Below are positions 16,718 to 25,231 of a DNA stretch of 62,161 nucleotides, one piece after another. The DNA comes from Flavobacterium hercynium. GTDB taxonomy: Bacteria > Bacteroidota > Bacteroidia > Flavobacteriales > Flavobacteriaceae. Both the position numbers and the translations under genes were made by a program. The notes under the pieces are model-generated. The model ran no database searches and was not told the origin of the DNA. It saw nothing but the letters and a program-made list of their open reading frames with translations. Position 1 is the stretch's first letter, and each line of letters begins with the position of its first letter. The DNA lies in the NCBI RefSeq assembly GCF_002217285.1, contig NZ_MUGW01000005.1, forward strand, positions 27,146 to 89,306, given 5' to 3'.

Positions 16718-17250
16718 CTTTTAATTTTTTCAACTTGACTTTCGAGTAATAACTGACTTGCATCGAGCATTTTAATTATATGGATATAAGGCGTAAGCAA
16801 ATCAGAATCGAATTCTACAATAGTGGGACGTAATGCCAGATGAATTACTTCGCAGAGGAAGAATTCGAAATCGGCCAAGGAGTGTTCTGCAAAGGCATTT
16901 TCGAACACCGCAAAAGGATTTTCGTATTCTTCGATTGTTAAGGAAGCCAAAGAAAGAATGGATCTTCTTTCTGCGGATACTGCCGTAACCTTCCATTTCT
17001 TGCTTTTGTGCTGCAGGGCTGAGCACGCTCTGAGAAAGGATCGAAAAGCAGTGTAGGTAAAGAACACATCTCCGGGACATTCTTTTTGGTAGACTTCGTC
17101 TTTACTTCTGTAAAATACTATTTCGCTTAGGGTCTGTTTGAAGAAAGCCAGACTTTCGGAACCCAAAAAGGTATCAATGACTTCAAAAGGATTTTCTAAT
17201 TCGTGATGTGCCCAGAAATTAGTTTCAAAAGATATTTTATTTTTTTTCAT
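16705..17250 (-). CDS. Two-repeat ENPF protein of unknown function
   Basis: 181 aa, soluble, no signal peptide. I do not recognise the family. It is an internal duplication: ENPFEV at 19-24 followed by SLAFFKQTLSEI (33-44), and again ENPFAV at 110-115 followed by SLADFEFFLCEV (124-135). The first repeat also has VFFTYTAFRSFLRAC (62-76). The start at 17250 is supported by a second locus at 62118 with an identical 14-residue opening and matching upstream DNA. A structured RNA lies 280 nt upstream (17531-17710), with no clean promoter between, so the gene may depend on read-through. The stop codon comes from repeat R1. Confidence 0.8.
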   Translation of the reverse strand: MKKNKISFETNFWAHHELENPFEVIDTFLGSESLAFFKQTLSEIVFYRSKDEVYQKECPGDVFFTYTAFRSFLRACSALQHKSKKWKVTAVSAERRSILSLASLTIEEYENPFAVFENAFAEHSLADFEFFLCEVIHLALRPTIVEFDSDLLTPYIHIIKMLDASQLLLESQVEKIKSKEP

Positions 17251-17344
17251 GCGGAAACGATATAAAGCGTTTGCCCATCCTAATAAAATGAAAAATTATT
17301 CATAATATTGGATAAGTTAATTTGACGATAATATAATTAGCTAC

Positions 17345-17382
17345 GATCCTCTATACTAGTTTGGCGACAATGGTAGAGGATC
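17345..17382 (-). promoter_or_regulatory. Conserved leader hairpin before the ENPF gene
   Basis: On the minus strand GATCCTCTA pairs with TAGAGGATC (9 bp) around a 20-nt loop containing TGTCGCCAAAC. The same loop and stem core occur at 61990-62020. It lies about 95 nt before the start codon. Confidence 0.65.
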
Positions 17383-17530
17383 ATTTTTTATGTATTAAGT
17401 AAACGGCTTAATGAGCATAAAGGGGATAAAATTTTATTTCACAGTTATTACTTTTTAAAGATTCGACTTTGTAATGCAAAACTTAAAACAAAAGAAATAA
17501 CGCTAAGAATGTAAGGAGAGTTTAGAGCAT

Positions 17531-17710
17531 AAAAAAAGGCGCGGAACTCATCTTAAACGCTATCAAGGTACTGGTATACCCGCACACGAATAAGTGAGCC
17601 CACGCCAAAGACGTGAGCATCTTACTTATCATCTCGTGTGCTAAAATTACCAGTTTTTGATAACGAGATTCAAAGCGAATGCTTCAAATGTTTTATATGA
17701 AGAATCGCAA
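17531..17710 (-). ncRNA. Structured RNA of unknown family, copy A
   Basis: Predicted transcript of about 170 nt on the minus strand, ending at a run of seven T. Helices: a 5' hairpin (TTCTTCA with TTTGAAG), then a long stem of CGTTATCAA/TTGATAGCG, ACTGGTA/TACCAGT, CACACGA/TCGTGTG, ATAAGT/ACTTAT and GCTCACG/CGTGGGC. The outer stem covaries with copy B (see the finding on it). A competing stem GGCGTGG/CCGCGCC can form against the 3' end just before the T-tract. I cannot name it; Flavo-1 RNA is one Rfam family worth testing. Confidence 0.75.
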
Positions 17711-17738
17711 AAATACAATCCTGACGGATTAAAAGCAA
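17708..17738 (-). promoter_or_regulatory. Promoter of structured RNA copy A
   Basis: On the minus strand TTG (17736-17738), 20 nt, TATTTTTG (17708-17715). The -7 box occupies the same position relative to the RNA (just before CGATTCT) in both copies. Confidence 0.7.
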
Positions 17739-17844
17739 ATATAAGAAAAACAGGCAACCGTTCGTAATAGTAAAAGGCTTTTTCTGTAAATAAATTTATA
17801 TTATAGATATAAATACTTACAAATCAATTATATATAATTATCCA

Positions 17845-17987
17845 TTGCTATCGCAAGCAGAACGAATTTCCCAGATACCTAACAGGTTTTTGAAACCTGT
17901 TAGGAAATGTAATTGAGATCCGTTATCCTAACAGGTTTTAAAAACCTGTTAGGTATGTCTCGTCCTGAAATAAGTTTAAATAAGATT
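17845..17987. repeat. 143-bp repeat with double-palindrome module, copy 2
   Basis: The palindromes are at 17878-17904 and 17927-17953. The 143-nt unit begins TTGCTATCGC and ends TTTAAATAAGATT, and it recurs with the same length at 18347-18489 in direct orientation. Confidence 0.9.
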
Positions 17988-18034
17988 GTGGATAGTTTAC
18001 GTGAAATAGTTTTCAATATTTACCTGTCGAGCAT

Positions 18035-18255
18035 TCTTTTCAAAGTTCCGTAGGAACGATCGATTTTGTAGCAACGGATTTTAATCCGTTGTTTAAATAG
18101 CAACCACATCTAAAGTTCCATAGGAACGATCCATTTTATTTGCTTTGCGTAAACATGCGTGATATCGGTCGATCCTATGGATCTTTTTTCTATTCTATTT
18201 ACAAAACCGGATTAAAATCCGGCTCTACAATATCTGCCGAGCCTATGGCTCTTTA
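18035..18255. repeat. Long direct repeat R2 (221 bp)
   Basis: Direct copy of R1 (16493-16717), with no gene attached. R1 and R2 bracket the ENPF gene and its RNA. A short reading frame over it (18140-18337) is not a gene. Confidence 0.9.
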
Positions 18256-18346
18256 TAAACAAAACCTAATAAAAATAAGTCAAATACCTACAAGGTTATG
18301 GAAACATAAGTATTTAACCAGTAAGACCTTTGTATAAAGTTTTCAG

Positions 18347-18489
18347 TTGCTATCGCGAGCAGAGTAAATTTCCCAGATACCTAACAGGTTTTTGAAACCT
18401 GTTAGGAAATGTAGTTGAGATCCGTTATCCTAACAGGTCTTCAAGACCTGTTAGGTATGTCTCGTCCTGAAAAAAGTTTAAATAAGATT
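18347..18489. repeat. 143-bp repeat with double-palindrome module, copy 3
   Basis: The palindromes are at 18380-18406 and 18429-18455. It is the same unit as copy 2, in the same orientation, about 500 nt further on. Confidence 0.9.
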
Positions 18490-18530
18490 TCTGTGAACGA
18501 GCAAGATGCTTGCACGAGCAGAATTACCCG

Positions 18531-18641
18531 CAATCTTGTCATCCCGAGGTACGAGGGATCTCCGTTAGTAGCTCGACATGCTAAATAAACGTTGCGTTAG
18601 TTTCTTGCGGAGATCCCTCGTACCTCGGGATGACAAGATTG
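18531..18641. repeat. Perfect 34-bp inverted repeat
   Basis: Arms 18531-18564 and 18608-18641 are perfect reverse complements (opening CAATCTTGTCATCCCGAGGT), with a 43-nt centre. It has no coding potential. It resembles a small MITE-like or REP-type palindromic element. Confidence 0.9.
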
Positions 18642-18670
18642 TGGTTATGACATTCTAGTAAAAACTGAAT

Positions 18671-18740
18671 CCCTAGCCCTGATAGAAGCGACATCCTTTT
18701 GTGGCGGGGTTCGCCACAAAAGATATAGCGGATAGCAGGA
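18671..18740. repeat. Dispersed hairpin repeat (inverted copy)
   Basis: CCTTTTGTGGCG pairs with CGCCACAAAAG around GGGTT. Its flanks, AGAAGCGACATCC and AGATATAGCGGATAGC, are the reverse complement of those at 60618-60706. Confidence 0.8.
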
Positions 18741-18956
18741 TTAAGCTCCTAATACTTCAAATAATTATTTACTTTATTTTAGCTTTTTGAGTTTCATAAA
18801 TACCTAACAGGTTTTTAAAACCTGTTAGGATAACCTGTCTCAATTACATTTCCTAACAGGTCTCCAAGACCTGTTAGGTATAGCAACGTGTAAAACGAAT
18901 AGCTGGATTAAGCTCCTAATACTTCAAATAATTATTTACTTTTATTTTAGCTTTTA
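18738..18956. repeat. Duplicated ABC1-kinase 3' end around palindrome module copy 4
   Basis: About 50 nt starting GGATTAAGCTCCTAATACTT is present at 18738-18786 and again at 18905-18956, with a 1-nt indel. The second copy is the real 3' end of the kinase gene. Between them lies the module 18803-18878, with palindromes 18803-18829 and 18852-18878. Confidence 0.88.
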
Positions 18957-20220
18957 GATCAAACATTAGATTGTACAGTCCAAAGAATGTACGGTTCATG
19001 TAGATGAAGTGTTTAGAACCACGATTTCCGTTCATTTTTTTAAGATTGGTATCGTTTGAAAATCGTTCGCCTAGTTTCGCGATATTTTCGAAGAAAGTTT
19101 CATCTGAAAAGTCAAAGGTTTCTTCCTGAAAAGGTTTGGTAAACAAGGACAACAAATCATGAAACATGCTGGTGAAATATTCGATTTCTGCAGGAGAATC
19201 GTCTGGACGAAGTATTTCTAATTCGAATAATTTTTCATTAAAAAGTGCTGTATCGGTAATGATATCTTTGTTGATTAACTCAAAATAAGGCACATAAAAA
19301 TCATTTGGAATTTGTTTCATACAGCCAAAATCTAAAGCAATCAGGTTATTTTGATCGTCGACCAAAAAGTTTCCTGGATGCGGATCTGCATGTACTTTGC
19401 GCAATACATGAATTTGATACATATAAAAGTCCCACAATGCCTGACCAAGTGTATCGCCAACGGCTTTGTCGGTATTTTTTGCGGTGAATTCCGAAAGGTG
19501 AATTCCCGTCATCCAATCCATGGTAATGATTTTCTCTGAAGAAAATTCCGGATAATAGCTTGGAAAAAGTAAATTGTCGATTTTACTACACGCAGTCACA
19601 ACTTCCTGACTTTGCTGAAGTTCGAGCAGGTAATTGGTTTCTTCAATTAGTTTGTCTTCGACTTCTTTAAAATATTTATCGGAGTCTTTTCCCTGAAGGT
19701 TAAACATTCTGATTGCGATGGGTTTTACCATAGCCAAATCTGACGAAATGCTGTTGGCAACTCCGGGATACTGAATTTTAACAGCTAGCTTTTTACCATC
19801 TTTGACCGCTAAATGCACCTGACCAATACTTGCTGCATTGATTGAATTGGCATTGAATTCGTCGAAAATCTCATAAGGTGTTTTTCCGAAATTAGATTTA
19901 AACGTTTTCAATACTAACGGTGCTGAAAGTGGTGGAACTGAAAATTGCGACAAGGAGAATTTTTCTACGTAGGCTTGCGGAAGGAAGTTTTTGTCCATGC
20001 TGAGCATTTGAGCAACTTTTAACGCACTTCCTTTTAGGCTTTTTAGTCCGTCATAAATATCCTCGGCATTATTTTCGTTGAGTTTATCGCGGGTCAAATC
20101 TGAATTTACCATTTTTTCGGCGTAATGCTTGATGTAGTTTACGCCTACTTTTGCACCGGTTTGCACCAATTTGCTGGCTCGTTCAATTTTTGAGGTTGGT
20201 ATATAATCGATTGTTTTCAT
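18916..20220 (-). CDS. ABC1 (AarF/UbiB-type) atypical kinase
   Basis: 434 aa. ABC1/ADCK family atypical kinase-like ATPase. The family hallmarks are present: KGSALKVAQ at 63-71 (a KxAQ form of the usual KxGQ motif), the Ala-rich nucleotide loop AASIGQVH (129-136), HADPHPGN (277-284) and DFG (297-299). Such proteins support ubiquinone or lipid metabolism; the substrate is unknown. It is co-transcribed with the TetR gene upstream, overlapping by 1 nt (TAATG). Its 3' end is duplicated beyond a palindrome module. Confidence 0.92.
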   Translation of the reverse strand: MKTIDYIPTSKIERASKLVQTGAKVGVNYIKHYAEKMVNSDLTRDKLNENNAEDIYDGLKSLKGSALKVAQMLSMDKNFLPQAYVEKFSLSQFSVPPLSAPLVLKTFKSNFGKTPYEIFDEFNANSINAASIGQVHLAVKDGKKLAVKIQYPGVANSISSDLAMVKPIAIRMFNLQGKDSDKYFKEVEDKLIEETNYLLELQQSQEVVTACSKIDNLLFPSYYPEFSSEKIITMDWMTGIHLSEFTAKNTDKAVGDTLGQALWDFYMYQIHVLRKVHADPHPGNFLVDDQNNLIALDFGCMKQIPNDFYVPYFELINKDIITDTALFNEKLFELEILRPDDSPAEIEYFTSMFHDLLSLFTKPFQEETFDFSDETFFENIAKLGERFSNDTNLKKMNGNRGSKHFIYMNRTFFGLYNLMFDLKAKIKVNNYLKY

Positions 20221-20879
20221 TACTTGCTGTATATTTTTTCTTTAAAAATAAATTTCCCAAAATCGATAAGATGATTTATGGGTGCTACATTCATAAGTTC
20301 GAAAGAGGCATTTACTGATTTCTCAATAAAAATATCTGTTTTTTCAAATGCCGGAGACGCATCTTCCATCCAGAATTTTAGTGTGAGCATTAATTGCAGC
20401 CAAGCTGATTCCTGAATTCCTTTTTCCTGAAACTTTTGAAATTTCTCTTGTTCTAAGCGGTAATCATCGGTCAGGATTTCGGCAACATATTCTTTAAAAC
20501 TATCACGAAGCAGGGTAAGCTGTACCAGATTCTTTAATGGATTTCGATCAAATTTAAGTGCCTGCAACGCATAACTTCTGTTGGCGGTAAGAATCTCAAA
20601 AAAGGTGAAATAAAAACTCAGCATTTTGTTTTTCATATCATACGCCAAATAATCGCTATTTTGATGTAGCAGATCGATTGTATTGGCAAAAAACAATCTG
20701 AATATTTCTTTTTCCAAGCCTTCTAATGTTCCAAAAAAAGTATAAAATTCAGCTTCGGTAAAATCATGTTCTTTGGCAAAATGATAAACTGATTTTGGTT
20801 TCTGTCCCTTCTCTAAAACCTCTTCCATGTAGATTGAAACGATATCTTCTTTACTGATTATCTTCTTTTTAGTTGCCAT
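20220..20879 (-). CDS. TetR-family transcriptional regulator
   Basis: 219 aa. The N-terminal helix-turn-helix lies at about 9-55 (SIYMEEVLEKGQKPKSVYHF, AKEHDFTEAEFYTFFGTLEG), followed by a helical ligand domain. It precedes and overlaps the ABC1 kinase gene, so the pair likely forms one regulated unit. The ligand is unknown. Confidence 0.88.
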   Translation of the reverse strand: MATKKKIISKEDIVSIYMEEVLEKGQKPKSVYHFAKEHDFTEAEFYTFFGTLEGLEKEIFRLFFANTIDLLHQNSDYLAYDMKNKMLSFYFTFFEILTANRSYALQALKFDRNPLKNLVQLTLLRDSFKEYVAEILTDDYRLEQEKFQKFQEKGIQESAWLQLMLTLKFWMEDASPAFEKTDIFIEKSVNASFELMNVAPINHLIDFGKFIFKEKIYSK

Positions 20880-20977
20880 TTTATTAAAATTTAAAATTTG
20901 CCTTAAAGGTAAACAATGTTTAAGTATCTTTACGTATCCCTAAACAAAATTGGCTGTTAAATATATGATAAACTATT

Positions 20978-21889
20978 ATGAGTAAAAATGTATTATTGAC
21001 CGGAGGAACAGGTTTTATAGGCAAGTATCTAACTGATCTACTTATTGCTAACGGATTTTCTGTATCTGTTTTAAGCCGTTCTGAAAGAAAAAACACTCCT
21101 GAAATCACGTATTACAAATGGGATCTTGATCGCAATTTTATTGAAGAAGAAGCCATTCTAAAAGCGGACTATATTGTTCATCTTGCCGGTGAAGGAATTG
21201 TAGAAAAACGCTGGACAGCCAAACGTAAAAAAGAGTTACTGGAAAGCAGGGTAAAACCAATCGACCTTATTGGTTCTGTTTTAAAAAAGAATAATAAAAT
21301 ACTGGACGCTTTTGTTTCTGCTTCTGCAGTTGGTATCTATGGCGCTAAGACAAGCGAAGAAATCCGAACGGAAGAAAGCGATCCTGCCAATGATTTTTTA
21401 GGCAGTACGTGTCAAACTTGGGAAGAAGCTGTTGACCAAATTGGTGCACTCAATATTAGAACTGTAAAAATAAGAACCGGAATTGTTTTGGGTAAAAATG
21501 AAGGTTTCTTAAAAAAAATGGCTCCCAGTTTCAAATTTGGCTTTGGCGCCATTTTAGGTACAGGAAAACAATATGTACCTTGGATTCACATTCAGGATTT
21601 ATGTCAAATATATCTAAAAGCCATAGTTGATCCTGCTATGCATCATTCTTATAATGCTGCCATTACAGACAATACAACAAACGCAATACTATCTAAAACA
21701 TTAGCCAATGTTTATGGCTACACACTTTGGTTACCCAGAGTTCCGGAGTTTTTGCTCAAAATAGCTTTAGGCGAAATGAGCGATGCGGTTTTAAAAGGAG
21801 AAAGAGTTTCGTTTGAAAAATTACAGAAAGCCGGTTTTCAATTTCAATATACCAATTTAGAAGCTGCACTTTCGTTGTGTGTGCATTAG
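20978..21889 (+). CDS. TIGR01777-family epimerase/SDR
   Basis: 303 aa. Extended SDR of the YfcH/TIGR01777 type. The Rossmann motif is LLTGGTGFIG (6-15), then YIVHLAGEGIVEKRWTAKRK and VSASAVGIYG (near 112-121), where the family keeps the catalytic Tyr. The C-terminal region (LWLPRVPEFLLKIALGEMSD) is the TIGR01777 hallmark. The substrate is unknown. Confidence 0.92.
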   Translation: MSKNVLLTGGTGFIGKYLTDLLIANGFSVSVLSRSERKNTPEITYYKWDLDRNFIEEEAILKADYIVHLAGEGIVEKRWTAKRKKELLESRVKPIDLIGSVLKKNNKILDAFVSASAVGIYGAKTSEEIRTEESDPANDFLGSTCQTWEEAVDQIGALNIRTVKIRTGIVLGKNEGFLKKMAPSFKFGFGAILGTGKQYVPWIHIQDLCQIYLKAIVDPAMHHSYNAAITDNTTNAILSKTLANVYGYTLWLPRVPEFLLKIALGEMSDAVLKGERVSFEKLQKAGFQFQYTNLEAALSLCVH

Positions 21890-21893
21890 AATG

Positions 21894-22430
21894 CTATTTC
21901 ATAATGCCGCTTAAATCGGTATGAACTGTCTTTGAAATTTTATTGGCCACCACATACGGAATATCAATATTAAAATCAGCTATCGTAAGCGGAAAATTAG
22001 AGGTTATCGCAATACCGCCTTCTACTTTTTTCATTGAGGCTTTGACGGTAATGAGTTTCATTTTGCCATGAAGGTACATTTTCCCTTTTACTTCAAATTC
22101 TTTGTCTGTTTCACAGATATCTTTTAGGTCAAATTTTTCAATCTTACCTTTAAAGACGGCTTTTGGAAAACGATGGCTTTCTACATAATTATCGTTAAAA
22201 TGTTCTTTCATTAAGTCCATTTTAAAATCGAAATCTTTGATGATAACAGCACAAATGAGCGTGCTTGTTTGAGGTTCCAGAACAATAGTTCCGAGCTTAT
22301 TTACTGCTTTTACTTCTTCGAAAAGAGGGACAGAAGCTTCAAAATTTACAATCGCCGTGCTGGTTTTAAATTTATCCTGAGCTCCTATTGAAAATACAGT
22401 AAAAAGTAACATTAAGGTAGTTTTTTTCAT
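21894..22430 (-). CDS. YceI-family periplasmic protein
   Basis: 178 aa. The ATG at 22430 (MKKTTLMLLF) is preferred because it starts a signal peptide that ends near GAQ. The mature part is the YceI lipocalin-like barrel: ALIDFEAS-like early strand, SHRFPKAVFKGKIE, MYLHGKMKLITV. Family members bind polyisoprenoids. It is convergent with the SDR gene (4 nt). Confidence 0.88.
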   Translation of the reverse strand: MKKTTLMLLFTVFSIGAQDKFKTSTAIVNFEASVPLFEEVKAVNKLGTIVLEPQTSTLICAVIIKDFDFKMDLMKEHFNDNYVESHRFPKAVFKGKIEKFDLKDICETDKEFEVKGKMYLHGKMKLITVKASMKKVEGGIAITSNFPLTIADFNIDIPYVVANKISKTVHTDLSGIMK

Positions 22431-22650
22431 AATCGTCAGCAATTAAACAATTATGTCATTCCAACTTTCTAAGAAAATCTAGAAAAAAAATATGGTTGAT
22501 CTTAAAAAACAGAATGGCAGTATTCCGTAAAATGTACTCATTTAGTACATAGCACTTTAAAGTTACGAAATTCTGCCACTCGCCCTCACGGATTTTGTGC
22601 TAAATATTTGTGAAATGTTATATAGCCAATATCGTTTCAGATTATAACTT

Positions 22651-23049
22651 TTAAGAAGCTTCTACTTCTGTACAGATTTCGATTAAAAATCCGTCTAAGT
22701 CTCTTAAATACGCTACAACTTGTCCCCAAGGTTTTTGTTTGGGTTCGCTAACCAATACGGCTCCAAAAGAAGTTGCTTTTTGTACTGTTTCCGGAACATC
22801 ATCTGTTATAAAACCTAATTCTATTGCAAAAGGTTTGTCTTCTAAACTGCTTTCTAGAAAACCTTCCGGAAGATTTTGACCTGCCAAACCTTTTGAAGCA
22901 AATGAAATCGTGGTTTCTCCTGTGCTCAGTTCTCCGTAATCATTTCCGGGAGCAATAAATTTTCTTGTAAAGCCAAATGCATTTTCATAAAACGTAATCG
23001 ATGCTTCTACATCTTCAACGTATAAAATTGTATATCCAAATTTTATCAT
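22651..23049 (-). CDS. VOC-family (glyoxalase-like) protein
   Basis: 132 aa. A single vicinal-oxygen-chelate domain: VEDVEASITFYENAFGFT near 9-26 and FLIEICTE at the end give the two halves of the fold. The metal ligands and substrate cannot be fixed. It is likely a dioxygenase/lyase or antibiotic-binding-type VOC protein. Confidence 0.85.
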   Translation of the reverse strand: MIKFGYTILYVEDVEASITFYENAFGFTRKFIAPGNDYGELSTGETTISFASKGLAGQNLPEGFLESSLEDKPFAIELGFITDDVPETVQKATSFGAVLVSEPKQKPWGQVVAYLRDLDGFLIEICTEVEAS

Positions 23050-23108
23050 TTTAATTTCATTTAGTTAGTTTAACAATCTGCTTGTATGTTGCCAATTTTC
23101 AGGTATAA

Positions 23109-23660
23109 CTACAATCCAATCTCCAACAAAACATTGTACTTGTCTAAACTTGCCAAATCTTCGATAGAGTTAATATTGGTAATTTTAGCATGTTCCTCTA
23201 CTTCTTTTTTAGATTCGATTTGCTTGATACATTTTCTAAAACGGCGTACCTCATCTAAATTAGATAAAATAAGTCCCGGAACCTGCACACTTTTGCCTTC
23301 CTTATCTTTCGCAACCATTGTAAAGTACGAAGAATTACAATGCTTTACTACTCCAGTCTGAATATTTTCGGCTTCGACGCGAATTCCAACAATCATAGAA
23401 CTTTTTCCAACATAGTTTACAGAAGCTTTCATAGTTACCAATTCCCCTACTTCTATTGGCTTTAAAAAATTCACAGTATCGACAGAAGCCGTTACACAAT
23501 AGTTTCCGGAAAACTTTGATGCAGAAGCAAAAGCAATCTGATCCAGTAATTGCAAAATATAACCTCCGTGAATTTTACCGCTAAAATTGGTGTGCGATGG
23601 CAGCATTAATTCTGATATACTAATTTTTGAGGAAGAAACGGGTTTAAAATCTCCAGTCAT
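23109..23660 (-). CDS. Acyl-CoA thioesterase (hotdog fold)
   Basis: 183 aa. Hotdog thioesterase of the YciA/BACH type: HTNFSGKIHGGYILQLLDQI at about 22-41 contains the catalytic Asp position (LLDQIAFASAS), and VTASVDTVNFLKPIEVGE is the second strand set. It hydrolyses acyl-CoA. It lies 24 nt downstream of rmuC on the same strand, a possible operon. Confidence 0.92.
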   Translation of the reverse strand: MTGDFKPVSSSKISISELMLPSHTNFSGKIHGGYILQLLDQIAFASASKFSGNYCVTASVDTVNFLKPIEVGELVTMKASVNYVGKSSMIVGIRVEAENIQTGVVKHCNSSYFTMVAKDKEGKSVQVPGLILSNLDEVRRFRKCIKQIESKKEVEEHAKITNINSIEDLASLDKYNVLLEIGL

Positions 23661-23684
23661 GTTTTTTATTTTTAATATTATTTT

Positions 23685-25058
23685 TTACTGCAACAATTGA
23701 TTCTCGTCTTCAATCGATGCTCTCGTCACGATATTTTCAGGAAGTGCTTTTTTAGCCTTTGCTCCCATTTTCTTTAATTTTTCGACACTCGAAATCAGGT
23801 TACCTCTACCATCAACCAACTTGCTCATGGCATTTTCGTATTCTGTTTTGGTATCCTTGATTTTGTTTCCAATCTTTACTAAATCCACAACGAAACCTTC
23901 AAACTTATCATAGAGCGCTCCTGCTTGTCTGGCGATTTCGAAAGCATTTTCCTGTTGCTTTTGATTTGCCCACATGCTATCGATGGTTCGCAATGTTGCT
24001 AATAATGTACTTGGCGTAACGATTACTATATTTTTATCGAATGCTTTGTTGTATAAAGCGGCATCTTCGTTTAGTGCAATGGCAAAAGCGGGTTCTATTG
24101 GAATAAATAGCAATACGAAATCAGGGCTTTCTATTTGATACAAATCATGGTAGTTTTTGTTACCAAGCTGTTCCACATGCCTTTTGATGGAGTTGACATG
24201 CTCTTTTAAAAAATCAATTTTCAGTATTTCCGATTCTTCGTTAACCCATTTTTCATACGCAACCAGAGATACTTTAGAATCAACAATCATTTTTTTACCG
24301 TCCGGCAAATTGATTACCACATCTGGGAAAACTTTATTGCCATCTATTGTGGTAAAACTTTGCTGTACTTCATATTCTCGTCCTTTTTCTAAACCTGATT
24401 TTTCTAAAACACGTTCCAGAACCAGCTCTCCCCAATTTCCCTGCATTTTACTGTCGCCTTTTAGTGCTTTGGTCAGGTTTAAGGTTTCTTTGCTCATTTG
24501 AGCATTCATTTCGCTTAGACCAACAATTTGCTGACGCAGAGCTGCATGATAATCGATACTTTCTTTATGGGTTTGTTCTACTTTTTGCTCAAAACCGTGA
24601 ATTTTATCCTGCAAAGGCAAGAGGATACTTTTCATGTTTTCGCTGTTCTGCTCGGTAAATTTTGCCGATTTTTCTTCGAGAATTTTATTGGCTAAGTTTT
24701 CAAATTCTTTGGTAAACTTGTCCTGTAGTTCGTTGATTTCGCTTTTTTGCTCTTTGTGGCGTTCCCAAAGGTTTTCAAAATCTACTTCTTTTTTAGAAAG
24801 CTGAATAGCAAGGCTGTCTTTTTCTGTACGGATATTTTCTTTCTCTGAATAGCTTAAATGCAATTGCTTTTCGAAATTAACTTTATCGCTTTCAAACTGA
24901 TTTTTCTGCACTTGCAATTGATTGATACTTGCATTTAAACGCTCTTCCAAACTCACTATTTCTGTTTTGGATTTTGCTGAAAAAAGGGCTTTTCCCAGGT
25001 AAATACCTAAAAATAAAGCAATAACAAAGCCCAAGATAAACGGGAGGATATCAATCAT
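23685..25058 (-). CDS. rmuC: DNA recombination protein RmuC
   Basis: 457 aa. One membrane helix at about 4-24, a long coiled coil (30-200), then the RmuC nuclease-like domain from about 215 to 400 (KGDSKMQGNWGELVLERVLE, FPDVVINLPDGKKMIVDSKV, FVLLFIPIEPAF). RmuC limits inversions and is a predicted PD-(D/E)XK-type nuclease. Confidence 0.95.
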   Translation of the reverse strand: MIDILPFILGFVIALFLGIYLGKALFSAKSKTEIVSLEERLNASINQLQVQKNQFESDKVNFEKQLHLSYSEKENIRTEKDSLAIQLSKKEVDFENLWERHKEQKSEINELQDKFTKEFENLANKILEEKSAKFTEQNSENMKSILLPLQDKIHGFEQKVEQTHKESIDYHAALRQQIVGLSEMNAQMSKETLNLTKALKGDSKMQGNWGELVLERVLEKSGLEKGREYEVQQSFTTIDGNKVFPDVVINLPDGKKMIVDSKVSLVAYEKWVNEESEILKIDFLKEHVNSIKRHVEQLGNKNYHDLYQIESPDFVLLFIPIEPAFAIALNEDAALYNKAFDKNIVIVTPSTLLATLRTIDSMWANQKQQENAFEIARQAGALYDKFEGFVVDLVKIGNKIKDTKTEYENAMSKLVDGRGNLISSVEKLKKMGAKAKKALPENIVTRASIEDENQLLQ

Positions 25059-25231
25059 TCTAAACTTGTTTTTTAGTAAAAATACACAATATAAAAGAAG
25101 ACAGAATTTTTAGAATCAAATTTTTAATAATAAATCTCAATTCTAAATTAATTGAAAATAAAAAATGGGAACTCACGCAACCTTTCTTAAAGATTACCAT
25201 CTTGTAAATATAAAGTAACTAAAATTATACG

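Noticed and set aside
17501..17760. A 6S RNA reading of the long-stem RNA
   Set aside because: Length and long stem are suggestive, but two cassette copies beside a protein gene do not fit a single-copy housekeeping RNA; kept as unknown.
18140..18337. A 65-aa open frame over the R2 repeat
   Set aside because: It lies in the repeat's palindromes and has no protein-like pattern.
22443..22650. Short inverted TGGCAG/CTGCCA and GTAC repeats between YceI and VOC genes
   Set aside because: Too short and weak to call a structure.
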